The position numbers and the translations under genes were made by a program. DNA of 64,000 nucleotides, taken from positions 12,707,284-12,771,283 of the forward strand of contig OZ010787.1 in assembly GCA_963932465.1 (NCBI GenBank). The letters run 5' to 3'. The stretch comes from Maratus speciosus. Taxonomy: Eukaryota; Arthropoda; Arachnida; Araneae; Salticidae. Each line of letters begins with the position of its first letter. The first letter of the stretch is position 1. Of the stretch, positions 12,347 through 24,117 are shown piece after piece. The notes beneath the pieces were generated by a model. It made no database searches and had not been told where the DNA came from. It saw nothing but the letters and a program-made list of their open reading frames with translations.

Positions 12347-12548
12347 CAACGCCCTTTAAATATTCGAGAAAGCCTTGACACGCGTCAGGAAAATATCACA
12401 CAAAGCAGGCAAAATAAAGAAGAAAAATCATTCATTGGCTCGTTCATATCCACGAGCCAATGAATGATTTTGTTCCTTTGCTTTGCCTGCTTTGTGTGAT
12501 GTTTTCGTGACGCGTGTCAAGACTTTCTCAAATATCTAGGGGGCGTTG
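12347..12548. repeat. ~200 bp foldback, near-perfect hairpin
   Basis: The left arm starts CAACGCCC and the right arm ends GGGCGTTG. Between them about 95 bp per arm pair almost throughout, including TTGACACGCGTCA, CACACAAAGCAGGC and ATTCATTGGCTCG against their complements. The loop is only about 10 bases (TTCATATCCA). It may be a foldback element or an inverted duplication made by replication. Confidence 0.85.
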
Positions 12549-12825
12549 GTTTATTTCACCATCATGAAGATATGAAAGGAGAGGAGCAGACATGTCAATC
12601 TTCCCGTGTGAAAAACTACATACCAAAAAAAAAAGTTCTTGGGGCCAACTGAGTCGTCATCCTGGGGCCCCTGATTTATTTTTTTTTTTTGGGGGGGGGG
12701 GGCACACTTGGTATGTAATTGCTGATATTTTAAGTGTTTTTTTTACTTTCTGATTAAGATCAAATTTTTGTGGTTTTGAAGGATAAGAATAAAAAATTAT
12801 ATGTTTATCTAATTACATATTTATA

Positions 12826-15018
12826 CTAGCTGACCCGTCCGGCGTTACTCGGGCCCGTGGTAATATTTTTAAATGAACCTTAAATTTATACGGTTTTATA
12901 TCTAACTCGATTTTGTCTGAAATACGTACACGCTCACTGTGTGAAAATGGGGGAGAAGCTTATAATTGTAGAGATTTGTTATATAAATTTTTTTCATAAT
13001 TTTAGGGAAATTGTATGGGGTAGTAATGAACAAATTTAACTTTAAAATGCCCTCTACTAATGAAAAAATGAGTTAAGAGGAGGGGAGTGAGTGCTTAGTA
13101 ATGAATAGGCCAAAAGTTTTAAAACGATATGTCAAGTGAAAAAAATCATTTCCGCCCCCCCACGGGGGAAATGCCCCCTAATAGTCTGGGGTCAAAAATA
13201 AACCTCACAAATCGAAGGCCCGTGAAGACTTTCACATTCGGTCAAGCCTTCAAATGAGGTCGAATGTTGCTGTTGCTTAATTAGGAACTGAGTTAGAAAA
13301 TTGAACCCCCCGGAAGGGCAAGTATTAGTGAGGAGGGTAGAAGGTTAAAATTATGAAAGAATGAGTCCGAGGGTTTTCCGATGATATATCACATCAGGGT
13401 TTAGCATGCGTGCTGCGGACGCACTGCAAAATCTTGTGCAAAAAAAAAAAAAAAAATCTCGAATCTTTTAGTTCCACATTCCATCACCAGGTACCGAACT
13501 CCATTCTTAACAAAACTGTTTCTGAACGAAACTTCGTTAAACAACCTACCCATAGATATATTAGTCAAGGGGGTGGCGGACTTAAGCACTAATTTAAGAT
13601 ATTTGCTGAAATTACCATTCGAAAATAGCGGTAAGTACAATTTTGTATTAAATAAGAAATATTTATCCTAGGGCTCCGTCAAAAATCCGCATAAAAAAAC
13701 GGTACGGTTTTAAATAATTGATCGCCCCCTCCAAAAAAAGTTTTTATCGCCTCTCCCCCCCCCCCCCCCAAAAAAAAAAAAAAATAATACAGATTTTTAA
13801 AAGTATGGATTATGTATTATAAACTATCTGAAAGTTCCAAATCGATCGGTTCGTCAGTTTCATTAATTTTAACAAATTCACTTTTCTATAAAGCTTTTCT
13901 TTTCCTTTTTAAAAACTGAAACAAAAACTTGCGGGTTTATTTTTATAAATTTAGATATTATTAAACAGCGTTTAAGGCCAAAAAAAGCGATACAAAATGC
14001 CCCAAAATCGTACTGAATATCGCATTAAAAGTCTCTAAAATTAAAAAATAGTAGAATACAAAATTTGCTACATTAGGCTAAAAGTTTAAAACCGAATTCC
14101 TTTTACCAATGTCAAAAAATTGCCGAAAGATACAAAAGATGCGCCTAGATGCATAATTTTAAAATCTCTAAATGGTGTATTTTAAAAAATTTGATGGCGT
14201 TCCAAAGAATCCTCCTATAAAAATCATTTGTGGCTTCGAAAGACTTACTTTTAAATTGAGAATTTGAAAGGAATCTTCCAATTAATGAAATAATACTTAA
14301 TACCTAAGGTTGTAATTGAGCAACCGTAAAAAAATTTACATATCTGAAATCAGCGGAAAATTCTACATCTGGATGCATAAAAATTAAATCTATAAAATTT
14401 ACATTTAAAATTTTTTATATTCGTTCGAAAATGTCCACTATTGAAAGTCGTCGCGGTTGTCTGCAATGAACACCTGGCGCCCATGGCAGAGATTTCGAAC
14501 CTTTCTTTCAAAGGAAATAAAAAAAAAAATTATAAATCGATTTTTCGTGGATTTTTTTGACTCCCAGTTACCGCACCGGAATAATTTTTAGAATTTCTGA
14601 AAGGGAAATTTTTTTGCGTCTGGCTGTGTAATTTTAGAGTTTTTAGACGCAGTATAATTTAAGATACAGACTTTTTTAAAAAGGCCCCAGTACATCTATC
14701 GGCCTAGCAGCGCTGTAATTGTATTAACCCCTGCCCCTCTCTTCGAGTTTTCGAAGAAATTGTCAGCGGTTTGATAAAAATCGATGCTTTTGTTGAATTA
14801 TGAATACTTTTCTATTTTTTTAACTTGGAGTTTTTAATTAATTTCTCAACTAATTATTAGAAATTAAAAATTCTGAAACTCAGGTGCACAAGGAGAGAGG
14901 CCTTCGACTATCCTCTCAAACATTTTGAGTCTCGTACATGCCGTAAATTTTTCTAGTCATTGCGAAAAGACAGACACATACACACCGAGCGAAACTTTCT
15001 TTTATTATTATAGATAGA
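12826..15018 (-). mobile_element. Non-autonomous Helitron (minus strand), 2.2 kb
   Basis: Read on the minus strand, the element starts TCTATCTATAATAATAAAAG and ends in a short hairpin followed by GGGTCAGCTAG, then T. This matches the Helitron layout: 5' TC, 3' hairpin, CTRR end, insertion between A and T. There is no Rep or helicase coding. The interior has homopolymers and, near 14060-14130, a repeat phrase also seen at 15.6-16.8 kb and 26.6 kb. Confidence 0.65.
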
Positions 15019-15443
15019 TCTGTATTAGTATACATTCATATCTGTATTCTATCTAAGGCGTAGGAATTTTTTTTCTTTTTAGTAAACGCACCGAACGAAT
15101 ATCAGACCCTGGGCCTGTCTTCGTCTTAACCGGACTCTGTCCAGTTCAAAGAACCTGTAGACGGAGGGGAGGAGGAGGACGAATTGATTCATTTCAAATG
15201 GTAGATCCGTTTTCCAAATTAATTAAAATTTTGTATACTGCGTGGTGTGTACAAAAATCTATATACAAAGCTGTACAAAAGAATTCGCTTAAGTTTTCGT
15301 CTATGGGTGATAATTATTGAAAGTGGATTTTACAATGCATGAATATTTTGTAGGAATCTCAAAAGTAAAATCTGCCATTTCTATAAAAAAAAAAAAGTAA
15401 ATAGAACATTGAAACTTTGAAAATCTTATCAAGAATCTTTTGA

Positions 15444-16845
15444 CCTATATAATAATAAGGAAAGAAGTTTGTGTGTGAGTGTATGTTCGTCGGCCGTGTT
15501 CTGAAGAGATGGCTGTACGTAGAGCTACAAAATTTGCTGAGTAGATACCTCTACGTATGTAGTTTTGCACATCGAAGATCGATTTTTAACGCTTTTGCGC
15601 GATTCGAAGCGATTTTTCTACGTTAGTGAAAGGAATGCGGTTTCATTCTCTTAACCCAATATAGTAAATTCCATCCTCATTTCAATGAAGTTTATTCGAA
15701 ATTCGTGCAGCGAATTTGAAGATTTAGCTAATTTTTTTATGCGATTTTTAGTGTTTTTTCACATTTTTCGGCGATTCTTTGACATTCATAAAAGGAATCC
15801 GGTTTCAGACTTTTAGCTTAATGTAGTAAATTTTGTCCTCTACTATTTTTAGAGATTTTTAATGCGATATTCAATACGATTTTCAGCATTTTGCATCGCT
15901 TTTTTGTCATTCGTGAAAGAATGCCGATTACAGTGTTTTACCTGATTATAGGAAATTTTGTCCCCTGCAATTTTTGGATATTTAGCAAATTTTAATGCGA
16001 TTATAAATGCGATTTCTAGCATTTTTTCGAGCCTCAGGGCGATTTCTTGAAATTCCGAAAAGGAATTTAGTTTCAAGCTTTTATCCTAGTGTAATAAATT
16101 TTGAGCTTCAAATTTTTTTAATTTTAGCGATTTTTTGCTTTTTTCAGTTCCACGGCGATTTTTTGATATTGGTTAATGGAATTCGGTTTCAAACGATTAG
16201 CCTGGTATAGTAAATTTTGTCCCTTTTTTGATGTTCGAATTTTAGCGATTTTTAATACGAAATTAAATGTAATTTTTAGAATTTTTGTTTTGTCATATAT
16301 GGAAAAAAATCGATTACAATGTTTTACACATTTTAGTAAATTTGGACACCAGCGATTTTTGAATATTTAGCAATTTTAATACAATTTTTAGAAATATTTA
16401 GCAAATTTTGACCTCAGGTATTTTTGACGTTTTTTAATAGGAATTTTAATGCGAATTTCAATGGGATTTTTAGCGTTTTTTCGAGTCCAGCGGCCATTTT
16501 TCGGCATTCGTAAAAGGAATAAGGTTTTTCATTTAGCCTAATACGGTAAATTTTGACCTATTATTTTTAAATTTTAGTGATTTCTATTGCGACTTTCAAT
16601 GGGCTTTTTCGAGTACCGCGGTATTTTCTTAACAATTGTAAAAGTAATTCGATTTGAAACTTTTAACCTAATATTGTAAAGTTTGTTCTCTAAGATTTTT
16701 GAATTTTAGCAATGGTCAATATGGGATTTTTTTTGCAATTTTTAGAGATTTTTGGCGTTCCGCGTCGATTTTTTGTCTTTCATGAAAGATATCCGATTAC
16801 AATGTTTTACCCCATTTTGGTTAAAAAAAAAAAAAAAAAAAAAAA
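15444..16845 (+). mobile_element. Helitron-like sequence with degenerate internal repeats
   Basis: It opens with CCTATATAATAATAAGGAAA, like a Helitron 5' end. From about 15.6 kb it carries at least eight degenerate repeats. Each has a GGAATNCGGTTTCA-type phrase, a TAGCCTAATNTAGTAAATTT phrase and GCGATTTTTA blocks, spaced roughly 110-210 bp apart, and they stop at a poly-A tract near 16824. I could not place a convincing 3' end. The short open frames inside follow the repeat and encode no known domain. Confidence 0.5.
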
Positions 16846-18593
16846 TATCCTCCTCCTTAAAACTCCTTATTCAAAACAATTTCTTTGAAGTATTTGTTAT
16901 CTGGGATGTCTGATTTTTCTGGAAACACTGAATGGACAAGTATGACCTTTATTAAAAAGAAAGCTTTTCATAAGAAATTCCTGGAATGGTTTGAGATTTA
17001 GCAGTTGAGTTTTAGACCTTCTCTGTATTATCACTTTTCCTTCGAAACTTCAAAGTTTTCAGAAAAAGCGACACTAAAATAAGCAGAAAAACTATTTACC
17101 AGCTTTTTAAACTACTGCAAATATTGGTCTTAAAATGCACAGCAGGTTTACAAAAACTTGCCTTGCTCTAAAAGATTTGAAACAGACAACAGACTTAATA
17201 AACGGAGTTTTTCCCTAAGATATGTTATATTACTTAAATGACTCAATTAAAAAGTAATAATATTATTAATTTTTAGGGGTTTTTTATGAAACAATGTCTC
17301 TCAAGTGAACCTTATCTTCTTTTTTCTCCATTTACTTGTTAGGTTCAAGATAGTATGGGTTTAATCATGTTAATAGATCATTTAAATATAATTTTTTGTT
17401 ACATATTTTAGTTAAAAGTAAACAAGTGCTAATTCAATAGCATTTTGATTTAAAAGAAGAAATGAACTTTTCTCTACCTTTTTTTTTTAATACCCAATCT
17501 CATATGCAATTTTTATTATAGGAGCTCAAACCAATAAGATTTTTTTTTTTCTATCTCGACTGTAAAAGTGAAGACTAGCTCGCGGAACATTTTTAATATT
17601 TTCTTCTAGACATAATAATTACTTCAACTATAAACAAATTCATCTAGATGATAGTACCTCCAAATGGTTAACTTTTATTTATATATAAATATCAGTATCT
17701 GTTGTTGTTAAATATATATATATATATATATATATTCGAATACTTCTGGGGGTTTTTTTTCGAATGATAACTCCAAACTCAACATTTTTGGCCATTAGAT
17801 TCAGCAAGTAACAGAAAAGATTGATTCATTGATATTATTGAAATACTATAACTGGCATTCAATTTTTGCATGCCATCTTATTAAACTTCATATCTTGAGT
17901 TTCTTTTTTAAATAATTAAAGGTTAATCTCCCCAGTCAAGAAAATTTTCTTTTACAACTTGACTAAAATCATAAAGATCATTGTGTCATGTCATTAATTG
18001 CTGTGAATAATCTGCATTTTTAAAATGGAAATGTTTTAAGATAAATATCGAATATTTTTTTTATCTATTTTATCTTTGCTATTTTACATGTTTTAAGATA
18101 ACTCTAGAGCTTCAGACTTCATCACCAGATAATAATTTTCATCCTACATTCATACAAACATTACCTAGACACATTATGTCTCATGTTGACAGCTGAGATA
18201 AAGCGTTAAAAGTAGGAATTATTTCTATCATTAATTTAAAACGCTTAATTTACAAAAAAAAAAGAGAAAATAAACCCAATTTTTTTTTAAAGGAAAAAAA
18301 AGTTCGTTTAAACACCGGTATAAACTATGGTTAAAACCACATGGTTTAAACTGTGCTAATCCTGGTTTTTAGTTATTGCTGAGCAGATACTAAAATGTCT
18401 CCTTATTTGATTTACTTTTGTTTGAATTATCATTTTATGTTCTAAAAAATGAAAAAAAAATAAGACATATAATTTTAGCACATTTGTCTGTCACAGTATC
18501 TAAGTTGATGGAAAATAATCTGATGTAATTTTAATTAATTTTGCATAATTAATCTTTAACAATTTGAATACATTTAAATTAATTTATAAGTAA
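16846..18593. other. No gene recognised; contains a (TA)n microsatellite
   Basis: AT-rich sequence with a (TA)n tract at about 17706-17735 and several poly-T runs. I see no gene, tRNA or bounded element. Confidence 0.5.
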
Positions 18594-20820
18594 CTAGCAA
18601 ACCCCTCGGCTTTGCTCGCCTAATAGTTGAAATATGCTAAGTGATATTTGCATGACTATTTTTTATTAGAACAACACTTTTTGGAATAATTCAAAAATTA
18701 CAAATTAATCTACAGTTTGGCTAAACTTCATTATAAAAGTGCAAGACAGAAATGAGATTTTAATTAATAAGAACTAAAACTAATTCTAAATAAATGATAA
18801 TTTAGAAAGTATTTTGAGACTTTTATGCTGATTTCATACGCTCATTTCAGTATTCATTTGAAGTTTTGAATTTTTTAGAAACCATCTTAACAAATTTACA
18901 TCTTAAAATTAACCATCATGTCAAATTCCAAGCTTCTTGTCCAACAGTCTACCACCTCTCTGGTGTTAGTGGCACCAACATAAAATGCCGAAATAGAATG
19001 TCTCGAAAAATGTTGAAACAGAGACTGTCAACATTAATTTGTGAACATTAACCTTGAATTTGGTTGATATTTCATAATATTCTATAGAAAATGGAATTTA
19101 GATGTTTTTAAAGGCTTTCTTGTTGTTCCTGCCAACCAGGTGGTAGTGACACCGGCATGAAATATAGCCCGTATAGGATCAGGGGCTATCACTCTTGATT
19201 CGCAACCAATAACTTCTGTAATTGGTTCATTATTACCTGAGATTCCATAGAAATTATAATTTAGGACTCTTTTAGAATGTTTTTCGCTCCTTCCCTTTGC
19301 TTCACCCCTTTTTAATTTCGAATTTATTTTCGACTGTTCTTTGAGGACATTTATATTTTATAAGTAACTACCATGCTATATTTAAAGTTTCTAGCCGCTT
19401 CAGTACCGCAGAAATCGCAATTTAGAAAGTTTTTTGCTCCTGCAACCCTCTAGGGGTTGTGGCACCGACATAAAATATATTGTTTGAGCAGGTTATGTTT
19501 GAGCAGGTTATATCACCATCAATTTGCAAACCATTATGTTTGAAATCGGTTTCGTATTTCATACGATTGCATAAAAATCGTAATTTAGAACGCTTATAGA
19601 ACGCTTTTCGCTGACTTCATCCTTTTAAATTTGGAATTTTCTTTCGACAATTCTTAGAAAGTATTTGCACTTTGAAGTAATTAACATTCCAAATTTTAAA
19701 TGTTAGACCCCCCCCCCCCCCCCCAAGTAACACAAAAACGCAATTTAGAACAATTTTTGCTCCTGTAACCCCCAGGTGGTAGAGACAACGTAATAAAATA
19801 TAGGCTATGTTGGAGCGGGGACTGTCACCATCAATTTGAAACCATTACTTCTGAAATCGGTTTATATTTCCTGAGATTGCGTAGAAATCGCTATTTAGAA
19901 CGTTTTTTAGAACGATTTTCGTTCATTTTCACGCCTTTTTAAATTTCAAATATCTAAGAAACTCTTCTCAGAGAGCATTTACATCTCATAAGTAATTACC
20001 ATGCCAAATTTCATGCTGCTAGCCCCAGTATCAGAAAAATCACAATTTAGAACGTTTTTTAAAATGCAACCGTAAGGTGGTAGTGACGCCGATATGAAAT
20101 AGATCCTATATTGGAGCAAGCGCCGTCATCATCAATTTCCAACCATTACTTTTGAAATCAGTTGGGTACTTTCTGAAATTGCGTAGAAATCGCAATTTAG
20201 AACGTTTTTCGTCCATTTTTCACCCCTTTTAAATTTCGAATTTTTCAAGAAATGTTCTTAGAGATCATTTATATCTAATAAGTAACTACCATGCCAAATT
20301 CCATGTATCTGGGCCCTTCAGTAACACAAAAATCGCACTTTCGAGCGTTTTTTTTTGCTCCTGCACCCCCTTTAGGGGTAGTGGCACTGACATAAAATGT
20401 AGCCTATGTTGTAGCAAGGGTTGCCACCATCATTTCAGAAATCGGTTTGGCACCTCCTGAAATTGCGTAAAAATCGTCATTTAGAACGTTTTTTAGAACG
20501 CTTTTCGCGCATTTTCACCCCCCCTTTTTAATTTCGATTTTTTAAAGAAATGTCCTTAGAGATCATTAGTATCTTATAAGTAACTACCATTCCAAATTTC
20601 CTGTTTCTAGGCCCTTCCGTAACACAAAAATCACATTTTTAGAACGTTTTTTGCTCCTGCACCCTGTTTTGGCCAGAGGCACGAACATAAGATATAGCCT
20701 ATGTTCTAAGTTGGACTAACACCATCATTTTGATACCATTACTTTTGGAATCGGTTCGGTAGTTCAAAGCTTACCTCCTACAAATAAACAATTTTTACTT
20801 CTTTCTAATATTAGTATAGA
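18594..20820 (-). mobile_element. Non-autonomous Helitron with internal tandem repeats, 2.2 kb
   Basis: The minus strand starts TCTATACTAATATTAGAAAG and ends AGCAAAGCCGAGGGGTTTGC then TAG, with AGCAAA and TTTGCT able to pair as the 3' hairpin before CTAG. Flanking A and T fit Helitron insertion. The interior is six or seven diverged copies of a ~320 bp unit, each with a CACCATCAATTTGCAACCAT phrase, a GAAATCGCAATTTAGAACG phrase and a GTAACTACCATGCCAAATTT phrase. There is no coding capacity. The copy at 62281-63619 belongs to the same family. Confidence 0.75.
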
Positions 20821-20956
20821 TTATTGTAATTAAGTTTTGAATATCTGTTATTTTAAAATTATAAATATAACCAATTTTTCAAGACGGGAGCCCCAAAAAT
20901 GTTCCAGTGAGAGGGGGCCCTTCCACTTCATAAATACGCCACTGATCAGGAAACTA

Positions 20957-21116
20957 CACTGTTAAAAATATCGTGAAAAATTACCTCTGTTCTTAAAGGT
21001 TCTCTATTTTCTGACCAATGAGAACGCTATATAAACGCCTATGAAGCGTTCTCATTGGTCATAATACAGATAGCCTTTAAAAACAGAGGTAATTATTCAT
21101 GATATTTTTAACAGTG
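20957..21116. mobile_element. 160 bp MITE with TA target duplication
   Basis: Left end CACTGTTAAAAATATCGTGA and the complementary right end, with TA on both outer sides. Almost the whole element is palindromic, with GACCAATGAGAACGCT and its complement around a 16-base centre. Confidence 0.8.
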
Positions 21117-21120
21117 TACT

Positions 21121-21260
21121 ACTGCTTTCTCCCATGAACTGTTTCATTGGCTAGCGGGGATTTACATTACGTAGACGGAGCCTTCCCTTCTTTACGCTAG
21201 ACGTTCTTGCCTTGACCATGTGATCATCACGTAGATTGAATATCCTCTATTCAAGAAAGC
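21121..21260 (+). repeat. Direct repeat, copy 1 (pair at 21960-22110)
   Basis: CATGAACTGTTTCATTGGCT and the following ~120 bp recur about 840 bp downstream in the same orientation with substitutions, including GGAGCCTT, TTTACGCTAGA and CCTTGACCA. The two copies bracket a MITE and an unassigned stretch, so an old tandem duplication or the two ends of a longer element are both possible. Confidence 0.65.
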
Positions 21261-21418
21261 GGATTGCCGTACTTTCGACAAAAACTTGAAATGAGCATGC
21301 CTCCTGTGCATATATCACCACTCTTATGTATAAAGGCTCTCTGTTATGGTGTTGTTTCTGATACAGCGCCTAGAATCCCTAGTGTGGAAATATGCTATCC
21401 AAACAGTTCTAAAAATTT

Positions 21419-21606
21419 GTATCCCTTAAATGTGCGACGATACTGCTAAAATTTCAAGTGTCGATCGCAGCGACATCTGCGGGATTTTCGTATTAATATT
21501 ATTACATTGTATAGACTAGCAATTTCTTGCAGTTGTAGAAAATATCCTGCAGATGTCGCTGCGATCTGCATATTGCAGCAGTATCATTGCACATTTAAGG
21601 GATACA
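21419..21606. mobile_element. ~188 bp palindromic MITE
   Basis: GTATCCCTTAAATGTGC at the left and its complement at the right enclose a second inverted pair, GATCGCAGCGACATCTGC and its complement. No target duplication is clear. The open frame at 21264-21449 runs into it and is not a gene. Confidence 0.7.
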
Positions 21607-21959
21607 ATATTTTAGTGCTTTTTTAAGTATTACAGGGTTAGCCGATTTCAACACTATATATTCTAGGCGCTATAGTTTCTAAGCGCCGTTGGTTAAATTT
21701 CAATATTTGTGTTTTAGAGTAAGCAATAGAGAAAAGTACTAAAACTATTGAAACAACTTTTTTAATATTGAAATGTATAGCAAAGGAGTTCAGAATCAAT
21801 GCCTTAAATAGTTTCAAATATGCACTGTTATGACATCAATACCCTTCCTGGATGTGGAAATGCAAAATTGTGTTCAACATAATGGAGGATATTCCAAATC
21901 TGGGTTCGAGGCTGAAAAAAGTCACGTGATACAGGTAATTTACCCAAGGAACTTCTGAT

Positions 21960-22110
21960 AAGAAGGTATGATACCACTGCTTTGCCTCATGAACTGTTTC
22001 ATTGGCTAGCGGAGATTTATATTACACGTCTACGGAGCCTTTCTTTTACGCTAGAAGTTTTTACCTTGACCACGTGATCAAAACGTAAATGGAATATCCT
22101 CCATTGGCCG
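21960..22110 (+). repeat. Direct repeat, copy 2
   Basis: Second copy of the sequence at 21121-21260, with the same order of short conserved words and a preceding ACCACTGCTTTG that matches TACTACTGCTTTC. Confidence 0.65.
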
Positions 22111-22111
22111 C

Positions 22112-22267
22112 AATCTAGGTAGATTTTTCGCTGTTAGCGAAACGAGATTTATCAATCAGAAGCTTGCACTTTTGCGAACTTTTCGCTGTTTGCAGCAATG
22201 CAGGCTATTGATTGGTGAATCTCGTTTCGCTAACAGCGAAAAATCTATCTGGATCCCAGCCTAGATT
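22112..22267. mobile_element. Palindromic MITE, copy 2 of the 12171 family
   Basis: The arms begin AATCTAGG and contain TAGATTTTTCGCTGTTAGCG, then AAACGAGATT, then CAATCAGAAGC; the right arm is the complement. It is the best-preserved member here. CGCTGTTAGCG within each arm is itself almost palindromic. Confidence 0.75.
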
Positions 22268-22329
22268 TCTGTAAACATTGCACTTCACCCATGGCACTAA
22301 GAAAATGACTCAAAACTTTTATGACATAC

Positions 22330-22425
22330 GTCGGGATCCAGAAACAGCAAAAATTCTCAAACATTCTGGCTTCTGATTGGTCAAACTCATTTCGCTAACA
22401 GCGAAAAATCTATCTGGATCTCGGC
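22330..22425. mobile_element. Partial MITE, copy 3 of the 12171 family
   Basis: The right arm (GCTTCTGATTGGTC through TTTCGCTAACAGCG to AAATCTATCTGGAT) is intact. The left arm is reduced to GGGATCCAGAAACAGC. It is probably a deletion derivative. Confidence 0.65.
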
Positions 22426-22429
22426 CATA

Positions 22430-23966
22430 GTTTTCTTCGATGAAATCAACGCAAAAGGATAATATAAAAGAATAGTATAAGACTTCTAAAATGGTTTGGC
22501 GGGTTTATCGCTGTTTGGCATAATTTATAAACTTTAGAATTAATTAACAGTTTTTCGCTAATTAAGAATAGAAAATTTGTGTTTTTAAAGCTGAATTTTA
22601 CAAAAGCACGTAGATTGAGTAAATATCTGTCCAAAAATGCAATCCTTACTTTTTTATGTCCATTATTTAAGTCTCTACCTCGATTGAAGCATAAGGTGTG
22701 ATGAAGAAAATAAATTTGTCATTTTCAGTATCTCGATGTTGTTTTAAAAAATTTATATCTCTGTTTATAATTAATTTATGAGGATGCATTTGGTCCCAAA
22801 TTGAAGATCTTTTCCATTAGGTCCTTCTGGTTTTGGTTTTATTTTTCTGCAATGATTGGTTCTTTTGATATGGGAAATTTTACGCTGGCATGTTTGGTCG
22901 ATTTAACATGGAGAAGCGGTCTTCAGTATAATAAGCAGTTACGGTGTCTTGCGTTTTATTCTTGGCGTTTGTTTGTTTGGAGAGGTTAGCATTTTTTTTT
23001 CAGCTTGGCTTGGCAGAACGACCGTCCTGCTTGATGTTAATTCAAATACACACAGGGTAATCATAATTGTAAGGATGATCATATCTGCAATGCACATTAA
23101 TTTCCAGAAATGCTGGGTATCAGCATTATTTTCTCAGTGGTATTATTGGAATTTAGTGGTTTTTATGGTTTTGCTGCCTTTTTCATCCTTAATTGATTTC
23201 TTTATTTGTTGTGTATAAATCCAAAAGTAGAAAACATTCTTTCTTTCACTTCTACTTAAGTAGCTTTTGCTATACTTAAAATTTTAAGTTTTTTTTTCTC
23301 CTGTGCTTTCTTTGACAACAGCTGTTTGAGCAGATCTTATCATTTGCATATAGTCAACTCTGTGAAATCCATACACTTAGGGACCGAGGGTTTTGTGGAT
23401 TATACATTTTAGCGGATTATAGATCATCCCTTTGTTTACATTTTTTAAAGTTTGACTGTAAATTAGGAACAACTATACAAGAATTACAATGGACAAGAAA
23501 AACATAATGCAACATTGGTTTAACATATTTAATAATTAAGATTAAAGAAAAGTTAAATTATATAGAATTTTTACTGATTATTCATGTTTTGGTTTGTTGT
23601 CAATAATTTTTTTTCTGTAGTCTATGAACACTTATTACTTCTTGCTCCAAGATAACATTTTGTAACTAAAGGAAATTTAAATACTTATATCCAATTTATA
23701 TTTAAATATTTATTCTTTGGAAAATTGATAACTGGAAAAAATATGTACCAAATTTAGCTTTTGAGTTAAAATTTTACTAACAATTTTAATTTTTTACATT
23801 CCAACATGCAGAGCAGATAACAGATATTTGCGGATTATACATCGATTATACATCGAAAGTCTATTTCAAGAGAAACTGTCAGAAATAAAAATACATTTTT
23901 TGTACATAAGTAAAAATTAATTACTTTTCACAACTCATTATATTTTAATTATATTTATTTATTTAG
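22430..23966. other. Region upstream of the thymosin coding start; no exon identified
   Basis: The thymosin start codon is preceded by an apparent 3' splice site (ATTTAG at 23961-23966), so at least one non-coding first exon should lie upstream, perhaps here or further left. I cannot identify it or a promoter. The phrase GCGGATTATA occurs near 23413 and 23832 and may be remains of a pogo/Tigger-like element. The open frames at 22801-23218 show no family resemblance. Confidence 0.4.
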
Positions 23967-23987
23967 ATAATCCTACTGATTCTTACA

Positions 23988-24117
23988 ATGTCAAGCCCAG
24001 CCAAGGAAGATCTTCCCAAGGTTCCAAATCCTTTAAAAAATGAACTTGAAAAATTTGATGCAGCCAAAATGAAGCATACGGAAACAAAAGAGAAGAATTC
24101 ACTTCCATCAAAAGAAG
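23988..24117 (+). CDS. cib: Thymosin exon 1 (start codon and repeat 1)
   Basis: Residues 1-43 plus the first base of codon 44. It starts [13 protein letters not shown], close to the Ciboulot N-terminus as I know it, and carries the helix segment NELEKFD and the core [10 protein letters not shown]. The ATG has A at -3 and is preceded 21 bp upstream by an AG acceptor. The donor is GAAG|GTTAAG. Met28 replaces the usual Leu in the LKKTET-type motif. Confidence 0.92.
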
